Assembly: GCF_020905295.1 (NCBI RefSeq)
Contig: NZ_JAJJMM010000001.1
Location: forward strand, 5,332,001 to 5,396,000
DNA from: Flavobacterium piscisymbiosum
Lineage (GTDB): Bacteria; Bacteroidota; Bacteroidia; Flavobacteriales; Flavobacteriaceae
Length of the DNA: 64,000 nucleotides
Direction: 5' to 3'
Numbering within the stretch: position 1 is the stretch's first letter; every line of letters begins with the position of its first letter. The notes beneath the pieces are model-generated. The model did no database searches and had not been told where the DNA came from. It saw only the letters and a program-made list of their open reading frames with translations. Positions 30,956 to 40,117 of the stretch are shown piece by piece. Position numbers and translations under genes: made by a program.

Positions 30956-31052
30956 AAAATAGGTATCAATTTATAGATTTTTAAGCTTTTGACACCTTTC
31001 ATGATTTTTCTTAAGTCAATTTTGCATCAAATAATTCAAAACAATTTTTATG
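30956..31052 (+). promoter_or_regulatory. Upstream regulatory element, copy B (before the second beta-barrel gene)
   Basis: GGTATCAA, 19 bases, TTGACACC, then ATCAAATAATTCAAAACAA before the ATG. It aligns end to end with copy A (30121-30217) with most positions identical. The -7-like AATTTTG lies in the same place in both. Confidence 0.55.
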
Positions 31053-31604
31053 AAAAACTTTTTATTACTAGCTGTTGCTACAGTTTTAGGATTTGCAAGT
31101 GCTACTGCACAAGAGATTAAATTTGGTGTCAAAGGAGGTCTAAACTTTGCCAATATCAGCGGAGATAATACTAAAGGTATTGATGTTGTAACCGCGTTTA
31201 ATTTTGGTGTTGTATCAGAAATTCCACTCTCTGAGAAATTTTCTTTTCAACCTGAAATAATGTACTCCGGCCAGGGATATAGTTTCGATGATAATACTGT
31301 TGCCTTAAATTATCTGAACATTCCTTTAATGGGAAAATATTATTTAACAAAAGGATTGAGTGTTGAAGCCGGACCGCAAATAGGTTTTTTACTTTCTGCT
31401 AAAAATGAAAAAACAAATGTAAAAGACTCGTTTAAAACTTTTGACTTTGGTGTTAATTTTGGCTTAGGCTATAAACTTGACAACGGACTTAATTTTGGTG
31501 CAAGATACAATCTTGGATTAACCGATATTAATGATTTAGAAGGATTTTCCAGTAAAAACAAAAACGGAGTATTTCAAGTATCTGTTGGTTATTTCTTCTT
31601 CTAA
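31050..31604 (+). CDS. Outer-membrane beta-barrel protein (PorT/OMP_b-brl_2 type)
   Basis: The protein has 184 residues with a signal peptide ending near ASATAQ. IKFGVKGGLNFANISGD is the hallmark first strand of the PorT/OMP_b-brl_2 group. Further strands include FSFQPEIMYSGQGYSF, YLNIPLMGKYYL, SVEAGPQIGFLLS, FGVNFGLGYKL and a terminal FQVSVGYFFF. The coding sequence is not similar to the preceding barrel gene, although both have the same flanking regulatory sequence and terminator. The role is unknown; such proteins respond to envelope conditions in many Bacteroidota. Confidence 0.8.
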   Translation: MKNFLLLAVATVLGFASATAQEIKFGVKGGLNFANISGDNTKGIDVVTAFNFGVVSEIPLSEKFSFQPEIMYSGQGYSFDDNTVALNYLNIPLMGKYYLTKGLSVEAGPQIGFLLSAKNEKTNVKDSFKTFDFGVNFGLGYKLDNGLNFGARYNLGLTDINDLEGFSSKNKNGVFQVSVGYFFF

Positions 31605-31631
31605 AATTTAAGTTGTTCTGTTAGGAATAAT

Positions 31632-31663
31632 AAAAAAGCTTCAGAGAAATCTGGAGCTTTTTT
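31632..31663 (+). terminator. Rho-independent terminator after the second beta-barrel gene
   Basis: AAAAAAGCTTCAGA and TCTGGAGCTTTTTT pair around the loop GAAA and end in Ts. It is closely related to the terminator at 30774-30803. Confidence 0.85.
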
Positions 31664-32113
31664 ATTATCTACTATTTAAGATAAAAATCCAGGGCTTCAA
31701 CTCTTTCAATAAACAAGATAAAAAGCGATTTCTCAGTAATATAAACTCAAGCTCACATAATAAAAGAACTCAGACTGAAAAATAAATTTTAAAAACTCCA
31801 ACTAATTTTATTAAACTGCTGTTGGGTATTTACTTCTGCATCTTCGTTTTTTTTCTTTTAATACCAAATCCCTTTCAAGAGTAATCTCTTTGTTTTACTG
31901 ATATTCATGCGCTATAAATACATCATTTGTTTTATATAATGCTTCAAATTTAGTACTCTTATTATCACGGTAAAACTACATTTACAATCCCGAATTCTAT
32001 AGTTTTACGAGTCATAGACTTTTAAAGCTTAGCATTCAGAATGCATCATGCAAAAAAGATAATGCATAATTTCTAACTAATTTCTAAACCTCTATAATAA
32101 AAACTAAAACCAC
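31664..32113. other. Intergenic region before the GH3 gene
   Basis: About 450 AT-rich bases without a supported gene. The only structure seen is the palindrome GCATTC-A-GAATGC at 32032-32044, 70 bases before the GH3 start, a possible regulator site. Confidence 0.4.
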
Positions 32114-34408
32114 ATGATGAAAAAACAAATTAAAAAATATTCCTTTTTACTGCTGATCGTTTTTACAAACGGATATGCTCAGACAAAAAAATATATGGAT
32201 ACAAAAAAACCTGTTGAAGAGAGAATAACACTTTTGATGAAAGAAATGACTTTAGAAGAAAAAGTCGGACAAATGAATCAATACAATGGTTTTTGGGATG
32301 TGACAGGTCCTGCTCCTAAAGGCGGAAGTGCTGAATTAAAATACGAACACTTGCGAAAAGGCCTTGTAGGATCAATGCTTACGGTTCGTGGCGTAAAAGA
32401 AGTTCGTGCCGTACAGAAAATTGCTGTTGAAGAAACCCGTTTGGGAATTCCGCTAATTATTGGTTTTGATGTGATTCACGGTTATAAAACGTTAAGCCCG
32501 ATTCCGTTGGCAGAAGCGGCAAGCTGGGATTTGGAAGCCATTAAAAAATCGGCGGCGATTGCGGCAGATGAGGCTTCGGCATCTGGTATTAACTGGACTT
32601 TTGCACCCAATGTCGATATTACAAATGATGCACGTTGGGGACGCGTGATGGAAGGTGCCGGTGAAGATCCTTATCTGGGAAGTAAAATAGGTTACGCAAG
32701 AATAAAAGGTTTTCAGGGCGAAACTGTTGCAGATTTGGCTAAAGTAAATACGATCGCAGCTTGCGCCAAACACTTTGCAGCATACGGTTTTGTCGAAGCA
32801 GGATTAGAATATAATAGCGTAGATATTAGTACTTCTAAATTATACAATTCGGTTTTTCCTCCTTTTGAAGCGACTGTTCAGGCGGGAGTTCGTACGTTTA
32901 TGAATTCATTTAATACCTTAAACGGAGTTCCGGCAACTGGAAATGTTTTTTTACAAAGAGATATCCTAAAAGGAAAATGGAAGTTTGATGGTTTTGTGGT
33001 TTCGGATTATGCTTCGGTTCGCGAAATGATTGCACACGGTTATGCAAAAGATGAAGCTGATGCAACTGCAAAAGCAGTCATTGCAGGTTCAGACATGGAT
33101 ATGGAATCGTATTTGTATGTCGCAAAATTGGTTGGTTTAGTAAAAGAAGGAAAAGTAAAAGAAGCCTTGGTTGATGATGCTGTTCGCAGAATTCTTCGTG
33201 TGAAATTTGAATTGGGTTTGTTTGATGATCCATACAGATATTGCGACGAAAAGCGTGAAAAAGAAGTTGTGGGAAGCAAAGCCAATAACGATGGTGTTCT
33301 GGACATGGCAAAAAAATCAATCGTATTGTTGAAGAATGATAAAAATTTGCTTCCGCTAAAAAAATCCGGACAAAAAATCGCTTTGATTGGCGCTTTGGCA
33401 AACGATAAAAACAGTCCGCTAGGAAGCTGGAGAATTGCTGCCGATGATAATACTGCTGTTTCGGTTCTTGAAGGAATGCAGCAATACAAAGACAATCAAT
33501 TGACTTTTGAAAAAGGTGCAGATTTGCTTTCGCAGAAAGCTACTTTCCTGACAGAAACAGTTTTCAATACAACAGATAAAAGTGGCTTTGAAGCGGCAAA
33601 AAAAGCGGCAAAAAATGCTGACGTTGTTGTGATGGTTTTAGGCGAGTACGGTTTTCAAAGTGGAGAAGCCAGAAGCAGAACCGACTTGAATTTACCAGGA
33701 TTACAACAAGAATTATTAGAGGAAATTTACAAAGTAAACCCTAATATTGTTTTGGTTTTAAATAACGGTCGTCCGTTGAGTATTCCGTGGGCTGCAGAAA
33801 ATATCCCGACAATTGTAGAAGCCTGGCAACTAGGAACTCAAACCGGAAATGCCGTGGCTCAGGTTTTATACGGCGATTACAACCCAAGTGGAAAATTGCC
33901 AATATCTTTCCCGAGAAACGTTGGGCAAGTGCCTATTTATTACAACAAATACAGCACAGGAAGACCAATCGATAGCGATAAAAATGTGTTTTGGTCGCAT
34001 TATATGGATGTGGAAAAAACACCTCAGTTTCCGTTTGGTTTTGGATTGAGTTATACGAAGTTTGATTATAAAAACCTTAAAATCAACAAAACGACTTTTG
34101 CAAAAGGAGAAAAAATACAAGTAAGCGTTGACGTTACCAACTCTGGAAATTATGATGGTAAAGAAGTGGTTCAGTTGTATATAAATGACGCTGTTGCCAG
34201 TATCGTAAGACCCGTAAAAGAATTAAAAGGTTTTGAACTTGTTACATTAAAAAAGGGAGAAACTAAAACAATTCAGTTTACATTGACAGAAAAGGAACTT
34301 GGTTTTTATGACAATGAAGGCAAATTTCTAACAGAGCCTGGCTTGTTTAATATAATGGTTGGATGGAATTCTAATGAAGGACTTACTAGTAAATTTGAGT
34401 TAAAATAA
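32114..34408 (+). CDS. bglX: Glycoside hydrolase family 3, periplasmic beta-glucosidase BglX-like
   Basis: The protein has 764 residues, the usual BglX length. The signal peptide is MMKKQIKKYSFLLLIVFTNGYAQ. The GH3 N-domain has VEERITLLMKEMTLEEKVGQ and IPLIIGFDVIHGYKT, and the nucleophile Asp298 in GFVVSDYASVREM. The alpha/beta C-domain follows (about 400-620, VVMVLGEYGFQSGEA) and a fibronectin-III-like domain closes the protein (about 670-760, VDVTNSGNYDGKEVVQLYI). It releases terminal beta-glucose, or in some relatives beta-xylose, from short oligosaccharides in the periplasm. It lies on the plus strand ahead of the PUL B HTCS but over 1.1 kb away, so it is a PUL B neighbour rather than an operon member. 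Two ATG codons in tandem are possible starts. Confidence 0.92.
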   Translation: MMKKQIKKYSFLLLIVFTNGYAQTKKYMDTKKPVEERITLLMKEMTLEEKVGQMNQYNGFWDVTGPAPKGGSAELKYEHLRKGLVGSMLTVRGVKEVRAVQKIAVEETRLGIPLIIGFDVIHGYKTLSPIPLAEAASWDLEAIKKSAAIAADEASASGINWTFAPNVDITNDARWGRVMEGAGEDPYLGSKIGYARIKGFQGETVADLAKVNTIAACAKHFAAYGFVEAGLEYNSVDISTSKLYNSVFPPFEATVQAGVRTFMNSFNTLNGVPATGNVFLQRDILKGKWKFDGFVVSDYASVREMIAHGYAKDEADATAKAVIAGSDMDMESYLYVAKLVGLVKEGKVKEALVDDAVRRILRVKFELGLFDDPYRYCDEKREKEVVGSKANNDGVLDMAKKSIVLLKNDKNLLPLKKSGQKIALIGALANDKNSPLGSWRIAADDNTAVSVLEGMQQYKDNQLTFEKGADLLSQKATFLTETVFNTTDKSGFEAAKKAAKNADVVVMVLGEYGFQSGEARSRTDLNLPGLQQELLEEIYKVNPNIVLVLNNGRPLSIPWAAENIPTIVEAWQLGTQTGNAVAQVLYGDYNPSGKLPISFPRNVGQVPIYYNKYSTGRPIDSDKNVFWSHYMDVEKTPQFPFGFGLSYTKFDYKNLKINKTTFAKGEKIQVSVDVTNSGNYDGKEVVQLYINDAVASIVRPVKELKGFELVTLKKGETKTIQFTLTEKELGFYDNEGKFLTEPGLFNIMVGWNSNEGLTSKFELK

Positions 34409-34427
34409 AGTCTTTCTAAAAAAAAAT

Positions 34428-34755
34428 TAAACACATAGAAACATAGGTTATATAGAGAAAAGTTGTCGAAAAGAGAAACAAGTTTCTTTCACATATTCCT
34501 AAAGTATTGAGATTTTTAACGCAGATTTAAAAAGATTTAAGCAGATTATTATTAAAATTAAATCTGCGTAGATCTGCCAAATCTGCGTGAAACAAATTCT
34601 TTTAAATCACTTAACAGTTTAATCAGGAAAGTAATTAGAAAAATCCGTTTTCATTAGCGTTTTCGCTTTAGCGAATCCGTAAAATCAGCGTCTGATTTTG
34701 ACGCTGATAAAACAGATTTACTTCGTAAAAACGCGGATAAAAACGGATTTGATTT
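34428..34755. repeat. Cluster of palindromic intergenic repeats after bglX
   Basis: An AACACATAGAAACATAG half-element at 34430-34446 is related to 4501 and 22658. It is followed by inverted AAATCTGCGTA-type segments and a palindrome with arms AAATCCGTTTT and AAAACGGATTT (34645-34751) enclosing smaller stems such as CAGCGTC...GACGCTG. The 1121-base gap 34409-35529 contains no gene that I can support. Confidence 0.6.
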
Positions 34756-34883
34756 GCAATAATTTTATTTTTTGAAAACTTAACTTAATGACATTATCCG
34801 AAGCGCAATGTCATTAATTAAGGGAGAGTATATAATGCTACAGTGAATAAATCTAGCAAAGACGCAAAAATCGTAAAGATTTT

Positions 34884-34981
34884 GTCATTTCGACGAAGGA
34901 GAAATCCTCGTAAGTGACTCCGCAACGAAAATCCAATCTTTGTCGAGCTTCTCGCGAGGATTTCTCCTTCGTCGAAATGAC
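34884..34981. repeat. Perfect 27-bp inverted repeat
   Basis: The left arm 34884-34910 starts GTCATTTCGACGAAGGAGAA and the right arm 34955-34981 is its exact inverse. The spacer is 44 bases. This is a conserved-looking intergenic palindromic element that would form a very stable hairpin in either transcript. No transposase is nearby. Confidence 0.85.
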
Positions 34982-35229
34982 AATATTGTGTTTAAGCTTT
35001 GCGGTTTTGCGAGATTAAATTTTAGTTTATAAAAACTTAACTTAATGACATTGGCCGAAGCACCGGGATTTATTCTTAAGTCAACAACCTAATAACCTGA
35101 GTACGATTACTTAATAATCGAGCTCAGGTTTTTGGCAATATGATAAAATTTATACCTAAAAACTTTATTTCATGTTTAGTTTTATTAATATTGTTTATAT
35201 ATACGTAAAACAGGATCAATCCTAAAAAC

Positions 35230-35415
35230 TTGTGGAGATAAAAAAAATACCACGGAGAACGCAAAGTTTTTAAATATACTAAGTTTAGAAAAAACACATT
35301 CCGAAGCATCGGGACACAAAGCATTGTGGACTTTGATTGTGTAAACACTACTTAAATCTTAGTGAACTTTGCGAATCCCGATAGCTATCGGGATTGCGTT
35401 CTCTGCGTTAAAAAA
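35230..35415. repeat. Imperfect inverted repeat with a perfect 22-bp central palindrome
   Basis: Arms around GGAGAACGCAAAG (35251) and CTTTGCG/GCGTTCTCTGCG (35368-35407) pair. One arm is interrupted by AATCCCGATAGCTATCGGGATT at 35374-35395, a perfect palindrome. The CCCGATAGCTATC core also occurs at 4562-4574. It lies 115 bases upstream of the second HTCS gene. Confidence 0.6.
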
Positions 35416-35529
35416 TAATTAAGGAATATAAAATTTTTAATGTTTCTCCACAACATTTAGTGTTGATACATAAACAGAGGTTTATTTCGAATTTAATTTT
35501 TACAGTAAATTGATCAATAATACTATTAA

Positions 35530-38500
35530 ATGAAAAATATTAAATATATTCTTGTATGCTTTTTTATAGGTCTAAATTGCCTGTTTGCTCAGGATAAATT
35601 TGACAACTACCAATTTAGGAGCATACTGGAAACTACTTCAAAAAGAGCCATAACCTCAATTATTCAGGATAAAAATGGATTTATTTGGATAGGCACAAAC
35701 GGCACGGGTTTGTATCGATATGACGGGGTCAATTATTTTGGATATGAATACAATAAAAAGCCAGGCTCATTAAAAAGCAATTTTATTTTTGCAACTTTTA
35801 TCGATTCTGATAATAATTTATGGGTTGGGACTGATGATGGTTTGTGTTTGTACAACAGGGATTTAGATAATTTTACCAAAATCAATATTGAAGACGTTAT
35901 TAGAATTGGTTATGACGAGCCTATTACCGTAAAAACAATTATCGAGGACAATAACGGCAACTTAATCCTGGGGACTTATGGTTTTGGATTATTCAAACTC
36001 AATAAAAAAACTTTAAAAACTACTCTGATACCGTCAAAAGTGTTGGACAAATATAATTTTCTAATAAAATCTTCGGTAAAAAACAAACACGGAATTATTT
36101 ATCTGGGAACGAGTTACGGACTTTTAGAACTCGATTTAAACGGAAAACTCAAGCAGGTTTATAAAGACAAATTTAAGAGAGAACCATTAGTAGACGATAT
36201 CGAAAATCTTGTTATAGATAAATATGGGTATATCTGGCTGGGAACGACTGAAAGCGGTCTGATAAAAATTAAACCGGAAACAGATAATTATCAATTTGAG
36301 AATTATGATATTACCCAAAACAAAATCTTATCGATTATAGAAAGCAGTCAGGATTACATCATTTGCGGCACCGAAAATGACGGATTATTGGTTGTAAATT
36401 ATAAAGGACAGGTATTGCAGAAATACTTACATAGTAAATACAATGACTTTAGTTTAAAATCGAATTCGGTTTGGTCATTATTCGAGGATAAAGAAAAACG
36501 ACTCTGGTTAGGATATTTTAATAAAGGGCTAGGCGTATTTGATAAACCCAATAACAAGTTCAATTCGCTTGAATCATTGGTAAACAACGATAACTCATTA
36601 CAAAACAGCTACGTAACATCGGTTATAAAAGATAAAAAAGGCAATCTCTTAATAAGCAACGAAGGCGGAGGACTTGATATTTATAATCTTACCAATAAAA
36701 GCTATATTCATGTCAACAAAAACAATCAAAGTTATTATTCCGGTTTAGATGCTGTTGATATTCAGACCATTTTTATAGACAGCAAACAAAATATATGGAT
36801 AGGAAGCTGGGATCGCGGCATCTATTTTTTGAAAAATGGCACTACCCGATTCGTAAACTACAATACAGCAAATACAACGGGATTAAAATCGAATAGAATT
36901 TTTAGTTTTTCGGAAGATTCAAAAGGCCGAATCTGGATTGGAACTTTTATAAAAGGATTGCATTATTTTGATAATAAAAACAACACTTTTGTTCATTGTG
37001 ACTCGAAACCATTTACAGACAACGCTTTAGACAACGCTTTTATTCGTAAAGTTTTTGTAGACTCTGATAATGTTTTATGGGTAGGTACAATTTTAGGATT
37101 ATATCAGGTAAGTTTAAAGGAAAACTCTGGTTTTAAGGTTACAAAAATGCGCGATGCCATGTTCAAGGATAAAACCAAGTACAACAGTATTCAGACTATT
37201 TTATCTATCTATGAATCTAATGATAAAACGATATGGATAGGAACAGATGGTGAAGGATTATTCAACTATAATAAAAAAGAGAAGAAATTTTCGAACTATA
37301 ATAACTTTCCTGGTTTTAAAGAAAAATCTGTTCGCGCTATAATTGCCGATAACAACGGTTCTCTATGGATAAGTGGCGGATCAGGATTAACAAAACTTGA
37401 TCTTAAAAATAAAAAAAGTACCAATTTTACTAAAGATGATGGTCTTATTGATAACGATTTCAATAATAATGCGGTCTTTAAAGATGGAAACGGAGAATTG
37501 TATTTTGGCAGTTACGAGGGCGTAAATTATTTTAATCCTAACGAGATCAAAAAAACTGAGAAAGCACCACGTTTGTATTTTAGTGATTTCAAATTATTCA
37601 ATCGATCTGTAAAACCCAATGAAGATGCCTCGCCGCTAACTAAGGTCATATCTCAAACTAAAGAAATTACCCTTAATTATACCCAATCTGTTTTTACAAT
37701 CGAATATATAGGAATCAACTATAATTATTCTAAGAAAAACCAATATGCCTACTACCTGCAAGGTTTTGAAAAAGAGTGGAATTATGTTGGAAATAACAGA
37801 ACAGCAACTTATACCAATCTGGCGCCGGGTAATTATGTTTTTAAAGTAAAATCTGCCAATGCCGACGGATCCTGGAGCAATGTTCAATTAGAATTAAAAA
37901 TAAAAATCCTGCCTCCGTGGTGGAAAACCATTTGGGCTTATTTACTATACACCTCTGTTTTGGTTTTCCTGATTATATATTTCAATAAAATGTATCAAAA
38001 CAGGTTTAAAGCCGGACAAGCCATATTATTAGAAAAAGAAAAACACATTCAGTCAGAGAAATTAAACAATAAAAAACTACAGTTTTTTACTAATATTTCG
38101 CACGAATTCAGGACTCCGTTAACGCTCATTATTAATCCTCTGGAAGATATTTTAAAAAGTAAAAATCTATCTCCGGAAATCCATAATAAATTAAAAATTG
38201 TACACAAAAGTTCCGACAGGCTTTCGAGACTGATCAACGAGCTTATGGATTTTAATAAATTAGAGTTTAATAAAATTTTCCTTCAGGCCAAAAAAATCGA
38301 AGTCGTAGCATTTACGCAAGGAATCATTGGTTATTTTGATGAGGAAGCCGCTGCACGAAATATCACCATTAATTTTGAATCTGCATTTGATGAGCTTGAA
38401 GACTGGCTCGATCCTAAAATGCTGGAAAAAATACTGTTTAATATTATTTCAAATGCATTTAAATTTACTCCGGATAATGGTGCTATTACCGTCTCGATAA

Positions 38501-39684
38501 ATAAATCAGATGCTGATAATGCGTTGTTAATTAAGGGCATTTCTGCTCCTTCTTTTTCGATAACCATTACAGATACCGGCTCAGGAATTCGCAAAAAAGA
38601 CCTCAACCGAATCTTTGACCGATTCTATCAGGTCAATAATGTAAATAAAGATTACTACGGCAGCACCGGAATTGGTCTTGAGGTTGTAAAAGAATTTATC
38701 GAATTACATAAAGGTAAAATTGATGTTGAAAGTGAAGTTGGACAAGGCACAAAATTTACGGTAACTTTTCCTTTAGGTAAATCTTTTTATAAGAAAAGCG
38801 AAATAGTTAACGAAGTATTTAAAATAGAAAAAAATAAAAATCTATTCCTTTCTGAACCCGTGAATCATCAATCTGAGGACGATGAAGCTACGAATCAAGC
38901 CATCGAAAATGATATTGTCGAAACTGCAAAACCATACACTGTTTTGATTGTGGAAGACAATCCTGAATTAAGAAATTATCTCAAACACGAACTAAGCAAA
39001 TTATACAAGGTTATTGTGGCCGAAAATGGTCAGAAAGGCTATGAAATTGCGGTTCAGAAATTGCCGGATTTGATTATCACAGATGTTATTATGCCGGTTA
39101 TGGATGGATTGCAATTGTGTAAAAACATAAAAGGAGATTTAAAAACGAGTCATATTCCGTTGTTAATGCTCTCTGCAAAAGCAATGGTAAAAGACCGACT
39201 GGAAGGAATCGATTCCGGCGCTGATATGTATTTGAGCAAACCATTTGAGTTAGACATTTTAAAATCAAGTCTGGCACAGCTTATTACGAGCAGACAAATC
39301 ATGTTCAAGAAATTTTACAGTGGAATCACCAAAGACGGTAAAGAAAAAACAACTTCGCTGGATAATGAATTCATTCAAAAAATCCTGCATTTTATTAATG
39401 AAAACATCAGTGAACCTGAATTGACTGTCGAACTTTTATCTTCTAAAATCTATTTGAGCAGAAGTCAGTTGTATCGAAAAATAAAAACATTAACAGGAGT
39501 TTCTGTCAATGAGTTTATTAGAAATGTACGATTAGAAAAAGCCAAACAACTCATCGAAAAAGGAAATAATAACATTAATGAAATTAGCTATAAAGTAGGT
39601 TTTACTTCTCCCTCCTATTTTGCAAAATGTTATAAAATCAAATACGGGCATTTGCCTACACAGGAAAAAAGACCAAAAGAATAA
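35530..39684 (+). CDS. Hybrid two-component system regulator (HTCS) of PUL B
   Basis: The protein has 1384 residues. The signal peptide is MKNIKYILVCFFIGLNCLFAQ. A Reg_prop double-propeller sensor follows (about 30-690, repeats such as GFIWIGTNGTGLYRYDG), then a Y_Y_Y domain (about 715-785), one membrane helix (about 800-820), and a kinase with FFTNISHEFRTPL (His858), FNIISNAFKFTP and TGIGLEVVKEF. The receiver has VLIVEDNPELRNYL and LIITDVIMPVMDG (Asp1185). The AraC HTH is at about 1290-1376. It is the likely sensor for SusCD-B, encoded 433 bases downstream on the same strand, and ends with its own terminator. It differs from the PUL A HTCS across the sensor, which agrees with a different ligand. 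Confidence 0.95.
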   Translation: MKNIKYILVCFFIGLNCLFAQDKFDNYQFRSILETTSKRAITSIIQDKNGFIWIGTNGTGLYRYDGVNYFGYEYNKKPGSLKSNFIFATFIDSDNNLWVGTDDGLCLYNRDLDNFTKINIEDVIRIGYDEPITVKTIIEDNNGNLILGTYGFGLFKLNKKTLKTTLIPSKVLDKYNFLIKSSVKNKHGIIYLGTSYGLLELDLNGKLKQVYKDKFKREPLVDDIENLVIDKYGYIWLGTTESGLIKIKPETDNYQFENYDITQNKILSIIESSQDYIICGTENDGLLVVNYKGQVLQKYLHSKYNDFSLKSNSVWSLFEDKEKRLWLGYFNKGLGVFDKPNNKFNSLESLVNNDNSLQNSYVTSVIKDKKGNLLISNEGGGLDIYNLTNKSYIHVNKNNQSYYSGLDAVDIQTIFIDSKQNIWIGSWDRGIYFLKNGTTRFVNYNTANTTGLKSNRIFSFSEDSKGRIWIGTFIKGLHYFDNKNNTFVHCDSKPFTDNALDNAFIRKVFVDSDNVLWVGTILGLYQVSLKENSGFKVTKMRDAMFKDKTKYNSIQTILSIYESNDKTIWIGTDGEGLFNYNKKEKKFSNYNNFPGFKEKSVRAIIADNNGSLWISGGSGLTKLDLKNKKSTNFTKDDGLIDNDFNNNAVFKDGNGELYFGSYEGVNYFNPNEIKKTEKAPRLYFSDFKLFNRSVKPNEDASPLTKVISQTKEITLNYTQSVFTIEYIGINYNYSKKNQYAYYLQGFEKEWNYVGNNRTATYTNLAPGNYVFKVKSANADGSWSNVQLELKIKILPPWWKTIWAYLLYTSVLVFLIIYFNKMYQNRFKAGQAILLEKEKHIQSEKLNNKKLQFFTNISHEFRTPLTLIINPLEDILKSKNLSPEIHNKLKIVHKSSDRLSRLINELMDFNKLEFNKIFLQAKKIEVVAFTQGIIGYFDEEAAARNITINFESAFDELEDWLDPKMLEKILFNIISNAFKFTPDNGAITVSINKSDADNALLIKGISAPSFSITITDTGSGIRKKDLNRIFDRFYQVNNVNKDYYGSTGIGLEVVKEFIELHKGKIDVESEVGQGTKFTVTFPLGKSFYKKSEIVNEVFKIEKNKNLFLSEPVNHQSEDDEATNQAIENDIVETAKPYTVLIVEDNPELRNYLKHELSKLYKVIVAENGQKGYEIAVQKLPDLIITDVIMPVMDGLQLCKNIKGDLKTSHIPLLMLSAKAMVKDRLEGIDSGADMYLSKPFELDILKSSLAQLITSRQIMFKKFYSGITKDGKEKTTSLDNEFIQKILHFINENISEPELTVELLSSKIYLSRSQLYRKIKTLTGVSVNEFIRNVRLEKAKQLIEKGNNNINEISYKVGFTSPSYFAKCYKIKYGHLPTQEKRPKE

Positions 39685-39713
39685 GGCAATTGTTCTAATA
39701 TAAAAATGCCATT

Positions 39714-39752
39714 AAAAAGAGCTTCGATTGTATAGTCGAAGCTCTTTTTTTT
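39714..39752 (+). terminator. Rho-independent terminator after the PUL B HTCS
   Basis: AAAAAGAGCTTCGA and TCGAAGCTCTTTTT form a perfect 14-bp stem with an 8-base loop and a T-tract. Confidence 0.9.
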
Positions 39753-39893
39753 GTCAGGCAATTTTCTCAAAAAAGAATGGATTTAAAACCAAATAAAAAT
39801 CCATATATCAAAAATATTATCTCTTTTTTTAAACAAACAATATTTTTTAACCAAAAATTTTAGCAATATCATAGTAGCTATTTTATGGTTTTA

Positions 39894-39944
39894 GGCTCTT
39901 TTTGAGCCATAATAGGGTGTCAGATGTTTTTTTTGCATCATCTG
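39894..39944. promoter_or_regulatory. Two adjacent hairpins in the SusC-B leader region
   Basis: GGCTC-TTTTT-GAGCC (39894-39908) is followed by CAGATG...CATCTG (39921-39944). They lie in the gap 39753-40117 upstream of SusC-B, where an HTCS-controlled promoter is expected. I could not find a clean TAnnTTTG there, and the paired G-rich boxes of PUL A are absent. Operator or leader structure is possible. Confidence 0.35.
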
Positions 39945-40117
39945 TTGCACAATATGCTTCATCTATTCTACAATAGCACACCTCTAGATTCTACTTTCGT
40001 TAAGAAATATTTAAGAAAAAATTCTGTCGTCATTTTTCTAAATGATGCGCTTGCAAAAGACCTTTCGATTAAATGTTTTCCAACTAATTATTTAACTTAA
40101 ACTCTAAACCAAATTTT

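Noticed and set aside
33040..33495. Open frame of 151 codons on the minus strand
   Set aside because: It lies fully inside the GH3 gene on the other strand and has no family features; it is a shadow frame.
34884..34981. Insertion sequence end or transposon
   Set aside because: No transposase frame or target duplication is visible, and the element is only 98 bp.
35124..35348. Open frame of 74 codons on the minus strand in the gap before the PUL B HTCS
   Set aside because: It runs through inverted-repeat sequence, has no recognisable motif or leader, and is the kind of frame expected by chance in AT-rich repeats.
34409..35529. tRNA or other structured RNA genes in the largest gene-free gap
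   Set aside because: Stems are visible, but none has the cloverleaf layout, T-loop consensus or CCA end. They are simple palindromes.
39894..39908. Terminator in the SusC-B leader
   Set aside because: The 5-bp stem has no T-tail, and the preceding HTCS gene already ends with a perfect terminator at 39714-39752.
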